Assembly (NCBI GenBank): GCA_041675005.1
Contig: JBAYUQ010000033.1
Coordinates: forward strand, 1-26,423
Direction: 5' to 3'
From: PGYR01 sp041675005
GTDB lineage: Bacteria; Bacteroidota; Ignavibacteria; Kapaibacteriales; UBA2268
Length of the DNA: 26,423 nt
A program made the position numbers and the translations under genes. The notes under the pieces are model-generated. The model saw nothing but the letters and a program-made list of their open reading frames with translations. It searched no databases and was not told the origin of the DNA. Shown piece by piece: positions 17,021 through 24,560 of the stretch. Within the stretch, counting starts at the first letter, position 1; the number at the start of each line of letters is the position of its first letter.

Positions 17021-18262
17021 CTACCGTTTCAAGAACTTATAACTTATATTATTCACTCTTAATATATATAATCCTTTTACTAAACCACTAGTATCTAATG
17101 TATATTCGAAGGCGTTTATATCAGATTTAGCAATAACATTTCCTCCCATCAAATCAAAAACTTCAACATTAATTATTATCTCTTTAGATACTATTCTAAT
17201 TCTATTCTCATCATATTTGATGTCAAGATTAGAAATGTTTGATCTGTCATTATTTATACTAGATGCAATATTATTAATTTTAGCTTTATAAATTCTTGAT
17301 TTATCAGAACCAATTATAAACCCATTATCGATTTCAAATATTGAGATAATTTTCTCAATGCCTATGCTTTTTTCCAAATAATCAATTTCAGTATAATACG
17401 ATTTCCATTCTATAAAATCATTAAAACTCATTTCATAATATTTACCAGTATTACCAACTACTAATAGGTTATCTCCTATTAGAAAAGCATTTACTATAGT
17501 ATCGCTTGCTTTAAAATAAGCAGTAGTTCCCTCAAAATACTCCCTAGATAATCTGTTATTTGAAGCTATAAAAAGCTCATCTTTAAGTTTCATGAATTTA
17601 TGGAAGGGTAAATAAGTAGGAGTTTTAATATATTCATTTTCATAAACTTTAAACTTCCAAGCATTACCATTAAATTCATTTAAATATGTTCCTACTCTGT
17701 AAAAAAGATTAGCATGTTTTGGGATAATTTCAATTACAACTGAAGCTGCTCCAAATATATATTTATCCTCTTTGAAAATTAAGTCGTAATTTTGATAACT
17801 TCTGTTATTAAAATATGTTACCCAGTCAGCTCCACTATTAGTAGTATGAAATATACTTTTAGAAGTTGAAACGGCAAGATAATCGTCAATATTTTTAGCG
17901 GTAATATGAGTTATGTTAACATTAGAATCTACACTGATATCATCCCAAGTTTCACCGTAATTTGTAGATCGAAATATAATACCATTGTTTCCTGATAAAA
18001 ATAATACTTTTGGATTCAACGCAAAGAAATCATAGATTTTATTGGACTTTGAAAACACGATTTTCCAATTAACACCATTATCTTCAGACCAATATATTCT
18101 ATTATTTGCAAGGCAGGTTATAGTACTACCTGTAGCTGAGACACCTTCAATTTCAAGAGTATCATAAGGTAAAGTAATTTCTTCTAACTCAAATTCAATC
18201 GAAAAAGTTACTACAAATGACTGAAGAAATATGAGTAATATTAAAAGTAGTTTGGATTTCAT
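17021..18262 (-). CDS. Secreted Asp-box protein with a divergent T9SS-like C-terminal domain, copy C
   Basis: 413 residues. Signal peptide (about 1-21, KLLLILLIFLQSFVVTFS). Asp-box motifs are WSEDNGVNW, RSTNYGETW and TTNSGADW in the first half; the second half has no clear boxes. The C-terminus (about 340-413) has the sorting-domain pattern: VEVFDLMGGNVI, TSGLVKGLYILRV, and a basic end. It lacks the YPQPA start and the conserved DNA ends of the two earlier copies, so it is a more distant relative. It is the main gene of the 2 kb segment bounded by hemW-tail repeats. Binding target unknown. Confidence 0.8.
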   Translation of the reverse strand: MKSKLLLILLIFLQSFVVTFSIEFELEEITLPYDTLEIEGVSATGSTITCLANNRIYWSEDNGVNWKIVFSKSNKIYDFFALNPKVLFLSGNNGIIFRSTNYGETWDDISVDSNVNITHITAKNIDDYLAVSTSKSIFHTTNSGADWVTYFNNRSYQNYDLIFKEDKYIFGAASVVIEIIPKHANLFYRVGTYLNEFNGNAWKFKVYENEYIKTPTYLPFHKFMKLKDELFIASNNRLSREYFEGTTAYFKASDTIVNAFLIGDNLLVVGNTGKYYEMSFNDFIEWKSYYTEIDYLEKSIGIEKIISIFEIDNGFIIGSDKSRIYKAKINNIASSINNDRSNISNLDIKYDENRIRIVSKEIIINVEVFDLMGGNVIAKSDINAFEYTLDTSGLVKGLYILRVNNISYKFLKR

Positions 18263-18355
18263 CTTTTTTATTTCCTAAATTTAGATACCAATAATATTAT
18301 AACAGCTTATTATAATATTAGTTACAAATTAATTAATATTATTATATTTATAATC

Positions 18356-18388
18356 AAAAAAAAACTCCGAAATCACTTTCGGAGTTTT
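18356..18388 (-). terminator. Rho-independent terminator of the DUF6580-like gene
   Basis: Perfect 12-bp stem AAAACTCCGAAA (18361-18372), loop of four, TTTCGGAGTTTT (18377-18388). On the minus strand it ends in a run of nine T, 11 bp after the stop of the membrane-protein gene. Confidence 0.9.
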
Positions 18389-18399
18389 AATTTATTTGC

Positions 18400-18927
18400 T
18401 TAATATTTTGGACAACAATACTTGTCGTTTATTCTTATTTCTTGTACTTTAGCTTCAGTAAAGCTATATTTTTCAAATAAACTATAAGCACCGAATAGTA
18501 CACCACTAAATAGCAATGTTGATAGCATATTCCAATTGAAGAATGGAAGAGCAAGAGAATAAGAAAGCATCAATCCACTTAGGTTCTGCTCATATATACC
18601 ACCGAATGCCCAAACTGAAAAATTTGTAACATTGAAGAAAATAACCGCCGAAGCTATAGCATTAGTTGCTACTGATTTACTGTTTTTTCTATTTAGCTTC
18701 ATTCCCATATACATAAATATGCCTAAGCAAAGGTAAACGGCAATCATTAATTCATGCAGTCCTAAAACCAAATCTGACAAAAATACTGCCACAATTGGTA
18801 CTGCCAAAGCTATTTTCTTACTTTTGACTATAGCTCCACCAAATAAAGCAAAGATAGAAATACAAATTCCTAGCTTTTTCGAAAAAGCAGATAAATTTAT
18901 GAACGAGCTAATTGACAAGGAATTCAT
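18400..18927 (-). CDS. DUF6580-like integral membrane protein with a replaced 5' end
   Basis: 175-residue reading frame. From about residue 26 it matches the DUF6580 pattern: FALFGGAIVKSKK, LAVPIVAVFLSDLVLGLH, FFNVTNFSVWAFG, LPFFNWNMLSTLLFSGVLFG, with four or five membrane helices. Family members usually begin with a membrane helix and a PNFTPIGALALFGGA-like segment. Here that part is missing, and the first ~25 residues (MNSLSISSFINLSAFSKK) are merely the antisense of a hemW-tail fragment. The gene is therefore probably a 5' truncation; whether the chimeric start is translated is unknown. It has its own terminator. Function of the family is unknown; some members sit near vitamin or metal transport genes. 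Confidence 0.65.
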   Translation of the reverse strand: MNSLSISSFINLSAFSKKLGICISIFALFGGAIVKSKKIALAVPIVAVFLSDLVLGLHELMIAVYLCLGIFMYMGMKLNRKNSKSVATNAIASAVIFFNVTNFSVWAFGGIYEQNLSGLMLSYSLALPFFNWNMLSTLLFSGVLFGAYSLFEKYSFTEAKVQEIRINDKYCCPKY

Positions 18928-19015
18928 CAGTGAATCTGAGACACATTATAAGCTAACCTCAAAGGGTTATGCCCTCTGCGATTCTATTACCAATAAGTTT
19001 TTGGATTTTATTTAG
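18843..19015 (+). pseudogene. Detached hemW 3'-end fragment, right copy of the direct repeat
   Basis: Encodes a tail clearly homologous to HemW: FFEKADKFMNELIDKEF aligns with FFEKSNIFMKELIDKEF, and both end LTSKGYALCDSITNKFL plus DFI and a stop. Most differences in the middle stretch keep similar amino acids, as between orthologs, whereas the last 66 nt are nearly identical to 16904-16969. Its first 15 nt (ATAAAGCAAAGATAG) coincide with the point where the DUF6580 gene loses homology to its family. No catalytic part of HemW remains. Confidence 0.88.
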
Positions 19016-19029
19016 ACCGAAATAATATT

Positions 19030-19821
19030 CTACTTAATCTTCCAGAAAGTAGTATCTAACCTACTTTCTAACACTGCCTCTACTGAATCATCTAGATTAT
19101 GGAATAAGTCGTAGCCCAAGATTGATTCGAGGGAATCGGTAGTGATAACGAAGTTGTTCAGATTGTCATCTTTGGTGTATTGGTACATATAGTATGTTAC
19201 CATCGATTGATGTGATTTGCTATATAGCAGTATAGATTTGTAGTAATAATCGGGGATTGCTATTCTGCTTTTACCTAAGAGAGTTAAATCTGGGTCAAGA
19301 ACGGCACCAGTGATTATGTAAAGTGAGTCATATTCGCAAGCCCAAACTCTTATTTGTTCTTCTAGTCTTTTCCAAATACCTCTATTGAAAGCAGGGATTT
19401 GCGGCGAAACGTTTGACATTAGGAAGCTATCGTCCATAGCTACTGGGTCTGATTTATTGTCACCAGCTGGTATCAAATGTCCCTTGTCATACCCAGAGGC
19501 ATAGTAATCATCGGTGTTAGGGCTGTATTTACCAAGTACCTGGTCTTCTTTAAAATAATTTGATCTTGGCACTATGCCATTGGTCTCGTTGCATTTTAGC
19601 TGATATGCCACCCAATATGCGTGTTTGTACTTTTTGGAAAAACCGATGGTGAAGCCATGCTTTTTAAGTACAGTCGCTTCTTCTATATAACTCGGCATCT
19701 GCAATGAGTTATAATGTTTATACCCAACTTGCGTTAGTTCTTGGGTCTCATCTGGCTTATTTGCATACCAAAGTAATAATAAAAGTGCAGTAAAAATGGA
19801 TGTAATCAATGGCTTTTTCAT
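19030..19821 (-). CDS. Secreted DNA/RNA non-specific endonuclease (NUC1/EndA-like)
   Basis: 263 residues with an N-terminal signal anchor or signal peptide (about 4-20). The beta-beta-alpha-metal nuclease core shows YDKGHLIPAGD (111-121) with catalytic H115, a conservative variant of the usual DRGH, and the Mg-ligand Asn146 in FNRGIWKRLE, followed by YIITGAVL. Family enzymes cut DNA and RNA without sequence specificity; export points to nutrient scavenging or extracellular DNA degradation. It is the last gene of an overlapping trio: its ATG overlaps the exporter's TGA (ATGA). Confidence 0.9.
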   Translation of the reverse strand: MKKPLITSIFTALLLLLWYANKPDETQELTQVGYKHYNSLQMPSYIEEATVLKKHGFTIGFSKKYKHAYWVAYQLKCNETNGIVPRSNYFKEDQVLGKYSPNTDDYYASGYDKGHLIPAGDNKSDPVAMDDSFLMSNVSPQIPAFNRGIWKRLEEQIRVWACEYDSLYIITGAVLDPDLTLLGKSRIAIPDYYYKSILLYSKSHQSMVTYYMYQYTKDDNLNNFVITTDSLESILGYDLFHNLDDSVEAVLESRLDTTFWKIK

Positions 19822-21059
19822 TTTGATAATGCTTCTTTTTGGTATTTATCTAATGGAGAAAAATGGGCTATTAGTGCTACAATAATAAGCAATCCAAACG
19901 AAATTACGAAATTCCAATCCATCCCGAATAGTGAGCCAGCTAATCCAGCAAACAAGAAGCTAATCAGTGAGCCGAGTAGATTCGCTCCCGAAGCCAATCC
20001 CATTATCCCGCCTTTTTGCTGAGGGATAGTCCTCTTACTTAGTGCCGAATAAAGTGTTGGTATAAGTGCTGCATAGAATATTCCTATTACAGCCCTTATA
20101 GGAATTAGATAATAGAAATTCGGTGCAAATATATGAAGCAAGTACATAAGTGCCGATATAGCTGCCGATATTTTGAGGGTTTTCTGCCATATCTTAGCGT
20201 CATTTCGCCTGCCCCATTTCGGAGAGAAAATTATATTGAAAACAGCTACAACTCCGAAAAGAATGCCAGTTACAGTTGCTAGTAAGTCATGTGGTGCACC
20301 TTTTTCTTCCACGAAATAGGTAAAAATCGGGATAGTAAATTGCACTCCCATCTGTACAAGCACTATTAGTGCCATTAACTTTAGAAATACTTTTTCTCGG
20401 AAAATGAATTTTATATTCCAAATAATGCCATACATTTTATCTTTTCTTCGGACGAATTCTTGTTCTTGTAAGTAAACTAGAACAAGAACTGCTGCTAATG
20501 CACACAGAACTCCTACAATTAGGAATACATACCTGATACCAACGAAATCAGCCATTAGTCCACCAAAAAATGGACCGAATACCTGCCCCGCAGCTATTGA
20601 GCTTTGTAGCCACCCTATGGCATAGCCAGACTTATTCTCAGGGGTGTTAGCACTAACGAACGATAAGGAAGAGGCAATCATACCACTCATAGTACCTTGG
20701 AGTACTCGGAGAAAGAAAAGCTGGTAAACATCTTGAGCAAAAGCCATAAGTACAACCGATATAGCTAACCCGAAGATTGCTCTCACAGTCATAAACTTCC
20801 GTCCATATTTATCACCAAGTGAGCCCCATATCGGAATCATAATAACGGCTGAAATGTAAACACCTGCGAACACCATCCCCGACCAGAATTTTGCTTCATC
20901 GGGATCTGTGATGCCTAACTCACGTACATAAAGGGGGAGAAATGGGAATACACCACTCATACCAATCATAGCTATAAACTGTGCTACGCATAGTATTATG
21001 AGGTTTCTTCGCCATATATTATCATCGTCAGATGAGAGGAGTTCTTTGAGGTTTATCAA
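19818..21059 (-). CDS. MFS transporter, probable multidrug-type exporter
   Basis: 413 residues, about 12 membrane helices. The loop between helices 2 and 3 holds the MFS motif A, GSLGDKYGRK; LQSSIAAGQVFGPFFGG near helix 5 resembles the motif C of drug/proton antiporters. Closest in style to MdtG-like exporters; substrate unknown. The start is TTG, overlapping the glycosyltransferase stop as TTGA; the next in-frame ATG would remove most of helix 1. The gene is coupled on both sides by 4-nt overlaps, implying a single transcript with the glycosyltransferase and nuclease. Confidence 0.88.
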   Translation of the reverse strand: MINLKELLSSDDDNIWRRNLIILCVAQFIAMIGMSGVFPFLPLYVRELGITDPDEAKFWSGMVFAGVYISAVIMIPIWGSLGDKYGRKFMTVRAIFGLAISVVLMAFAQDVYQLFFLRVLQGTMSGMIASSLSFVSANTPENKSGYAIGWLQSSIAAGQVFGPFFGGLMADFVGIRYVFLIVGVLCALAAVLVLVYLQEQEFVRRKDKMYGIIWNIKFIFREKVFLKLMALIVLVQMGVQFTIPIFTYFVEEKGAPHDLLATVTGILFGVVAVFNIIFSPKWGRRNDAKIWQKTLKISAAISALMYLLHIFAPNFYYLIPIRAVIGIFYAALIPTLYSALSKRTIPQQKGGIMGLASGANLLGSLISFLFAGLAGSLFGMDWNFVISFGLLIIVALIAHFSPLDKYQKEALSK

Positions 21060-21760
21060 AAGTTATGAATTCTTTTAATTTTCATTATTTCTAGAAGCAT
21101 ACTAATAGAGTCAGTGATAGGGTTGACCTTGCTTCTGTCATCATTGTACCATTCGACCGGTACTTCGTCTATTTTGTAGCCAGCTCTTCTGGCAAGGTAT
21201 AGCGCTTCTACGTCAAAGCTAAATCCATCTATTTTAGCTTTCGAAAAAATATCTTCAGCCGCTGCCGCCGTGAATCCTTTGAATCCACACTGAGTATCCT
21301 TGATGCCTTTGATTACCATTAGCTGAACGAACTTGTTGAAAGTCTTACCCATGAACTCACGGTAAAACGGCTGATGCTCTTTGACCATACCATAATCCAA
21401 TGCACGAGAGCCGATTACAATATCGAAATTGTTTTTCATACTATAGATTATTTTTTCGACTTCGTAGATGGGAGTCGAGAAATCAGCGTCTGTGAATATT
21501 CGGATTTCGCCAGTTGCCTTGAGCATACCCATTCGAACAGCAGCGCCTTTGCCCGTGTTCTTTGGCAACGCATAAGCTTTTACCTTGTCGCCAAAGCTAT
21601 TGGCAATAGCTACTGTATTATCAGTAGAACCATCATCAGCCACAATAATCTCGTACTCATAGTCCTTTTGACCGAGGTAATCCACGGCTTTTTGTAGTGA
21701 TGCTTCTATTCTGTCAGCTTCGTTATATGCTGGTATTACGATAGATAAGTATGGCTTCAT
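21056..21760 (-). CDS. Family 2 glycosyltransferase, dolichyl/polyprenyl-phosphate glucosyltransferase-like
   Basis: I use the ATG giving MKPYLSIVIPAYNE (234 residues). The upstream in-frame TTG lies inside the probable promoter. GT-A fold motifs: IPAYNEADRI, VADDGSTDNT, NTGKGAAVRMGM, FTDADFSTP (the DAD metal motif), and DTQCGFKGF. This set resembles ALG5-type enzymes that move a sugar from an NDP-sugar to a polyprenyl phosphate on the cytoplasmic face. There is no C-terminal membrane domain. It is first in the operon with the MFS exporter and nuclease. Confidence 0.9.
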   Translation of the reverse strand: MKPYLSIVIPAYNEADRIEASLQKAVDYLGQKDYEYEIIVADDGSTDNTVAIANSFGDKVKAYALPKNTGKGAAVRMGMLKATGEIRIFTDADFSTPIYEVEKIIYSMKNNFDIVIGSRALDYGMVKEHQPFYREFMGKTFNKFVQLMVIKGIKDTQCGFKGFTAAAAEDIFSKAKIDGFSFDVEALYLARRAGYKIDEVPVEWYNDDRSKVNPITDSISMLLEIMKIKRIHNF

Positions 21761-21793
21761 TAACGATAATCGATTAGATGCTATTTTAAAATA

Positions 21794-21801
21794 CAAAGAT
21801 A
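21794..21801 (-). promoter_or_regulatory. Candidate -7 box for the GT2-MFS-nuclease operon
   Basis: The minus strand reads TATCTTTG (TAnnTTTG), 33 bp before the ATG at 21760. The nearest upstream TTG is too close for standard -33 spacing. Confidence 0.45.
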
Positions 21802-21918
21802 ATGGATTAGTAGCAAAGTAAGAAATTAAATGAAAATTTGAACTCTCCTAATGATGGTAGATACGTATTGATTATGTTTAAGTTAAAAACAGGGTTGTTA
21901 GATTATTAATTCACTTAT

Positions 21919-22200
21919 GATGATTTGACAAACTATGTCACAGCGAGGACTGGAAGGACGTGGCTGTCTCCAAATCACACGAACCCCCTTTATCATGGGG
22001 GCTTCTAGCTTTCATAGTCCAGGTCATTCAGAACGGAATGGAGCGAAGCGAAATGCAGTGAAGAATCCAGGTAGAAAAGAGCTATTTTCAATATTTTAAT
22101 AAACCTAGACTCTTCGCTAACTTCGTTAGCTCTGAGTGACAGGAGTTAACAGAGACGTATGCACATCGTCACCGCTCAGAACAAGCAATACGTCTCTACA
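21919..22200. repeat. Repeat cluster in a 418-bp intergenic gap
   Basis: No gene seen between 21797 and 22214. Parts: a TGTCACAGCGAGGACTGG...GGCTGTCTC element (21936-21970), third copy of the element in the compound repeats; a CCCCC/GGGGG hairpin near 21984-22001; palindrome-family copies at 22024-22071 (plus, GGAGCGAAGCGAAATG core) and 22104-22139 (minus, GCTAAC-GAA-GTTAGC core); and an inverted repeat AGAGACGTATGC (22151-22162) against GCAATACGTCTCT (22185-22197). Confidence 0.8.
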
Positions 22201-22214
22201 TTTCTTTAACTTTC

Positions 22215-23306
22215 CTAACCCACTACCGGCAAAATAATCTGTTCTTTGACTGGGGTTTTGTGGTTGAACTCAACGCCTGCAAGCCACTCGGTTACGTGCT
22301 TTTCTATGCCGTTTACTATTTGCTCACGTTTGCTATTGTCCTGCTTTATCTCGCTTCTTAGCATCTTATATTGGATAGGATCGAAATTCGCATCGCGTAT
22401 TAGAATGTCTTCTTTTGCTTTGTGGGAGCATTCCTCGGAGCAGAATCCCATGTGTTTTCTGTACTCTTTTGGTTTTGCTATTATTTGTGCATTGCATGGA
22501 CCATAGCGGCAGTTATAGTAATTCTTTGCTTTTTCGCCAGTATAGTGGCATTCGGATATTATGACGTTCGTGTTCTCGTCGCCTATGTCTGTACTTACTC
22601 TATCATCGAATGTGTATAGATTGCCCAGCCAGTTGCCGTCATTGTACTTATTTACGTATTTGACTACTCCACCGTCTAGTTGCTTTACGTCTTTGAATCC
22701 CTGATTGTCTAAGTACACAGCGACTTTTTCGCAACGGATACCACCGGTGCAATACATTATTATTTTCTTGTTGTTGAATTGCTCTTTGTAGTGGTCTATT
22801 ATTGACTGCAAGTCTCTGAAACTAACTGTACCAGCAGGTATTGCTTTTTTGAAGTGGCCTAGCTTATATTCGTAGTTATTACGCATATCGAGTATTAGAT
22901 AATCGTCATTCTCTTCGTCCATCACTTGTTTGAACTCTTCAACGCTCATCTTACTTTTAACTTTTTCTATATCAGCAGCTGAGTAAACCTCACCCAATGC
23001 AACGATTTCATTTTTGTAGCGAACTATCATTTTAGGGAATTTGTGCTCATCTACACGAGTTGCCTTAGTATCTATATCAGGTATATCTTTGAAATACTCA
23101 CTATTATCCAAGTAAAGAAGTAATGCGTGTAGCTGTCCTATATTGCCAGATACCTGTGCATTGATTCCCTCTTCACCTATGAATATACGACCACGCAGCC
23201 CTATATCACGAGTGTAGCGGTATAGCTTTGCTACCTCGGCTTTTGGGTCGGGAATATCTACGAATTTGTAGAATGTGAGTAATGAGTATTTCGTTTCGAT
23301 TTTCAT
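22215..23306 (-). CDS. trhO: tRNA uridine(34) hydroxylase, rhodanese-type (TrhO/YceA family)
   Basis: 363 residues. TrhO makes 5-hydroxyuridine at the wobble position of tRNA in an oxygen-dependent reaction. The N-terminal UPF0176 domain contains RGRIFIGEEGINAQVSG (38-54); the rhodanese domain (about 125-220) has the catalytic loop CTGGIRCEK with Cys186 and a second Cys192. The C-terminus has a cysteine cluster (YYNCRYGPCNAQ, FCSEECS), a possible metal site common in this family. Length is somewhat larger than the E. coli protein. A TATTTTTG box lies 33 bp upstream of the ATG. Confidence 0.92.
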   Translation of the reverse strand: MKIETKYSLLTFYKFVDIPDPKAEVAKLYRYTRDIGLRGRIFIGEEGINAQVSGNIGQLHALLLYLDNSEYFKDIPDIDTKATRVDEHKFPKMIVRYKNEIVALGEVYSAADIEKVKSKMSVEEFKQVMDEENDDYLILDMRNNYEYKLGHFKKAIPAGTVSFRDLQSIIDHYKEQFNNKKIIMYCTGGIRCEKVAVYLDNQGFKDVKQLDGGVVKYVNKYNDGNWLGNLYTFDDRVSTDIGDENTNVIISECHYTGEKAKNYYNCRYGPCNAQIIAKPKEYRKHMGFCSEECSHKAKEDILIRDANFDPIQYKMLRSEIKQDNSKREQIVNGIEKHVTEWLAGVEFNHKTPVKEQIILPVVG

Positions 23307-23338
23307 TGTTTTTCTATTATTTTTAAACTACTAATCTT

Positions 23339-23346
23339 CAAAAATA
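23339..23346 (-). promoter_or_regulatory. Candidate -7 box for trhO
   Basis: The minus strand reads TATTTTTG (TAnnTTTG), 32 bp before the trhO ATG, with no clear -33 element. It would separate trhO from the genes upstream. Confidence 0.3.
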
Positions 23347-23380
23347 AGAAATGTAGGAATAATATTAAAAAGAATTAAGA

Positions 23381-23887
23381 TTAAAAGGTATTATTTTCCA
23401 CATAATCTTTGGCTATTACTTGTAATTTGGTGCGTATTTGGTCTAGTTTTTCTTCTATTTCTTTCTTTTCTGGCTCACTAATATCCTCGCTTCTTAGGCG
23501 ATTATCGTGATATTCGACTTCGCCTTCTGTACCTATGAAGTCTGTCAGCTCGGGAGGGTAGCCCAAAACTGTCCATATAGACCCGATGAGCCGAGAGCCA
23601 ATAATGGGGTCTATCCACTCTTCGGAAACAGCATATAGGATTATATTCGCAAAATCGAATAGATACTCAGCATCCTCGTAGTAGAAGTCAATGAATTTGT
23701 AGAGAAAATCGTAGATGTTATCTTTTGGGTACAATCCCCCATTTGCCAAATGCAAGAAATAGCCAACTTCCTCTCTGGCAGAGAGCGATATATCAAATTC
23801 TTCTACCAATCTTTCGTTGCATTTCTCTATTATACTTTGGTCTTCGGAGCTGAGTTTTTGCTCTAGCACCTCTATAAATCCAATCAT
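23381..23887 (-). CDS. Hypothetical acidic protein overlapping msrB
   Basis: 168 residues, not recognised. No signal peptide or membrane helix. Composition is strongly acidic, with aromatic-rich central segments (YKFIDFYYEDAEYLFDF) and a charged C-terminal helix (SEPEKKEIEEKLDQIRTKL) that could form a coiled coil. The ATG overlaps the msrB TGA (ATGA), so translation is probably coupled to msrB. A cytoplasmic product paired with an exported MsrB does not give a clear functional hint. Confidence 0.75.
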   Translation of the reverse strand: MIGFIEVLEQKLSSEDQSIIEKCNERLVEEFDISLSAREEVGYFLHLANGGLYPKDNIYDFLYKFIDFYYEDAEYLFDFANIILYAVSEEWIDPIIGSRLIGSIWTVLGYPPELTDFIGTEGEVEYHDNRLRSEDISEPEKKEIEEKLDQIRTKLQVIAKDYVENNTF

Positions 23888-24402
23888 TTATTTTCGCTTT
23901 TATTAGTATCGGGTGCAAAGTCCAATGAAACCGAATTGATGCAATAACGAAGTCCCGTTGGAGTAGGACCATCATCAAATACGTGTCCCAGGTGCCCACC
24001 GCAGTTAGCACATACGACTTCGGTTCTTATCATTCCGTGTGAAGTGTCTCTAATCTCCTTGATTTTACTTTTATCTTTAATTTCGGAGAATGACGGCCAA
24101 CCGCAATCAGATTTGAACTTAGTGTCTGACCCGAATAGGTTGCTTCCACATCCAGCACATTTGTACATTCCATCTGCAAAGTGGAGATTGTACTCACCAG
24201 TACCGGGTCTTTCTGTTCCTTTCTCACGTAAGACTCTGTATTGTTCGGGTGTAAGCTCTTTTTCCCACTCAGCATCTGTTTTTTCGACAGGCATTTTTTC
24301 CATCTTTTTATTTTCCTTTGGTTTCGATTCTAATTGCGAATATACTAAAGCTATTAGTATGGCACTAATCGCGATTATTGTAATAATTTTTAACGGCTTC
24401 AT
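23884..24402 (-). CDS. msrB: Peptide methionine-(R)-sulfoxide reductase, exported
   Basis: 172 residues. An N-terminal hydrophobic segment (about 4-22) anchors or exports the enzyme. The MsrB domain begins near residue 44. It has two zinc CxxC pairs (C82/C85 and C131/C134), catalytic C154 in GLRYCINSVSLDF, and C100 in SDCGWPSF at the resolving position. It reduces methionine-R-sulfoxide in proteins, here probably in the periplasm. It is divergent from a lipoprotein peroxiredoxin across a 158-bp gap, suggesting an envelope oxidative-stress pair. It overlaps the next gene by 4 nt. Confidence 0.95.
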   Translation of the reverse strand: MKPLKIITIIAISAILIALVYSQLESKPKENKKMEKMPVEKTDAEWEKELTPEQYRVLREKGTERPGTGEYNLHFADGMYKCAGCGSNLFGSDTKFKSDCGWPSFSEIKDKSKIKEIRDTSHGMIRTEVVCANCGGHLGHVFDDGPTPTGLRYCINSVSLDFAPDTNKSENK

Positions 24403-24560
24403 TTCTTCCTCTTTTTGTATTTATAGACTACATTTTGTTCTAAATATTATACGTCTGCAAATAAGATTTGGATTATGTCATATACATTTCATTAATTCAA
24501 AGAATAATTAACACTTGATAACGTGTAGGGTGTTTATAATAATAATATAAGATTGAGAAT

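Noticed and set aside
16904..19015. Classical integrative element inserted at the hemW 3' end
   Set aside because: The near-identical ends look attachment-like, but there is no integrase and the segment is only 2 kb; kept as one explanation, not a call.
21761..21796. TTG start extending the glycosyltransferase by 12 residues
   Set aside because: It lies in the TATCTTTG -7 box, and the extension matches nothing in the family.
22246..22619. Plus-strand frames within trhO
   Set aside because: Antisense of a complete enzyme with all motifs; no family resemblance.
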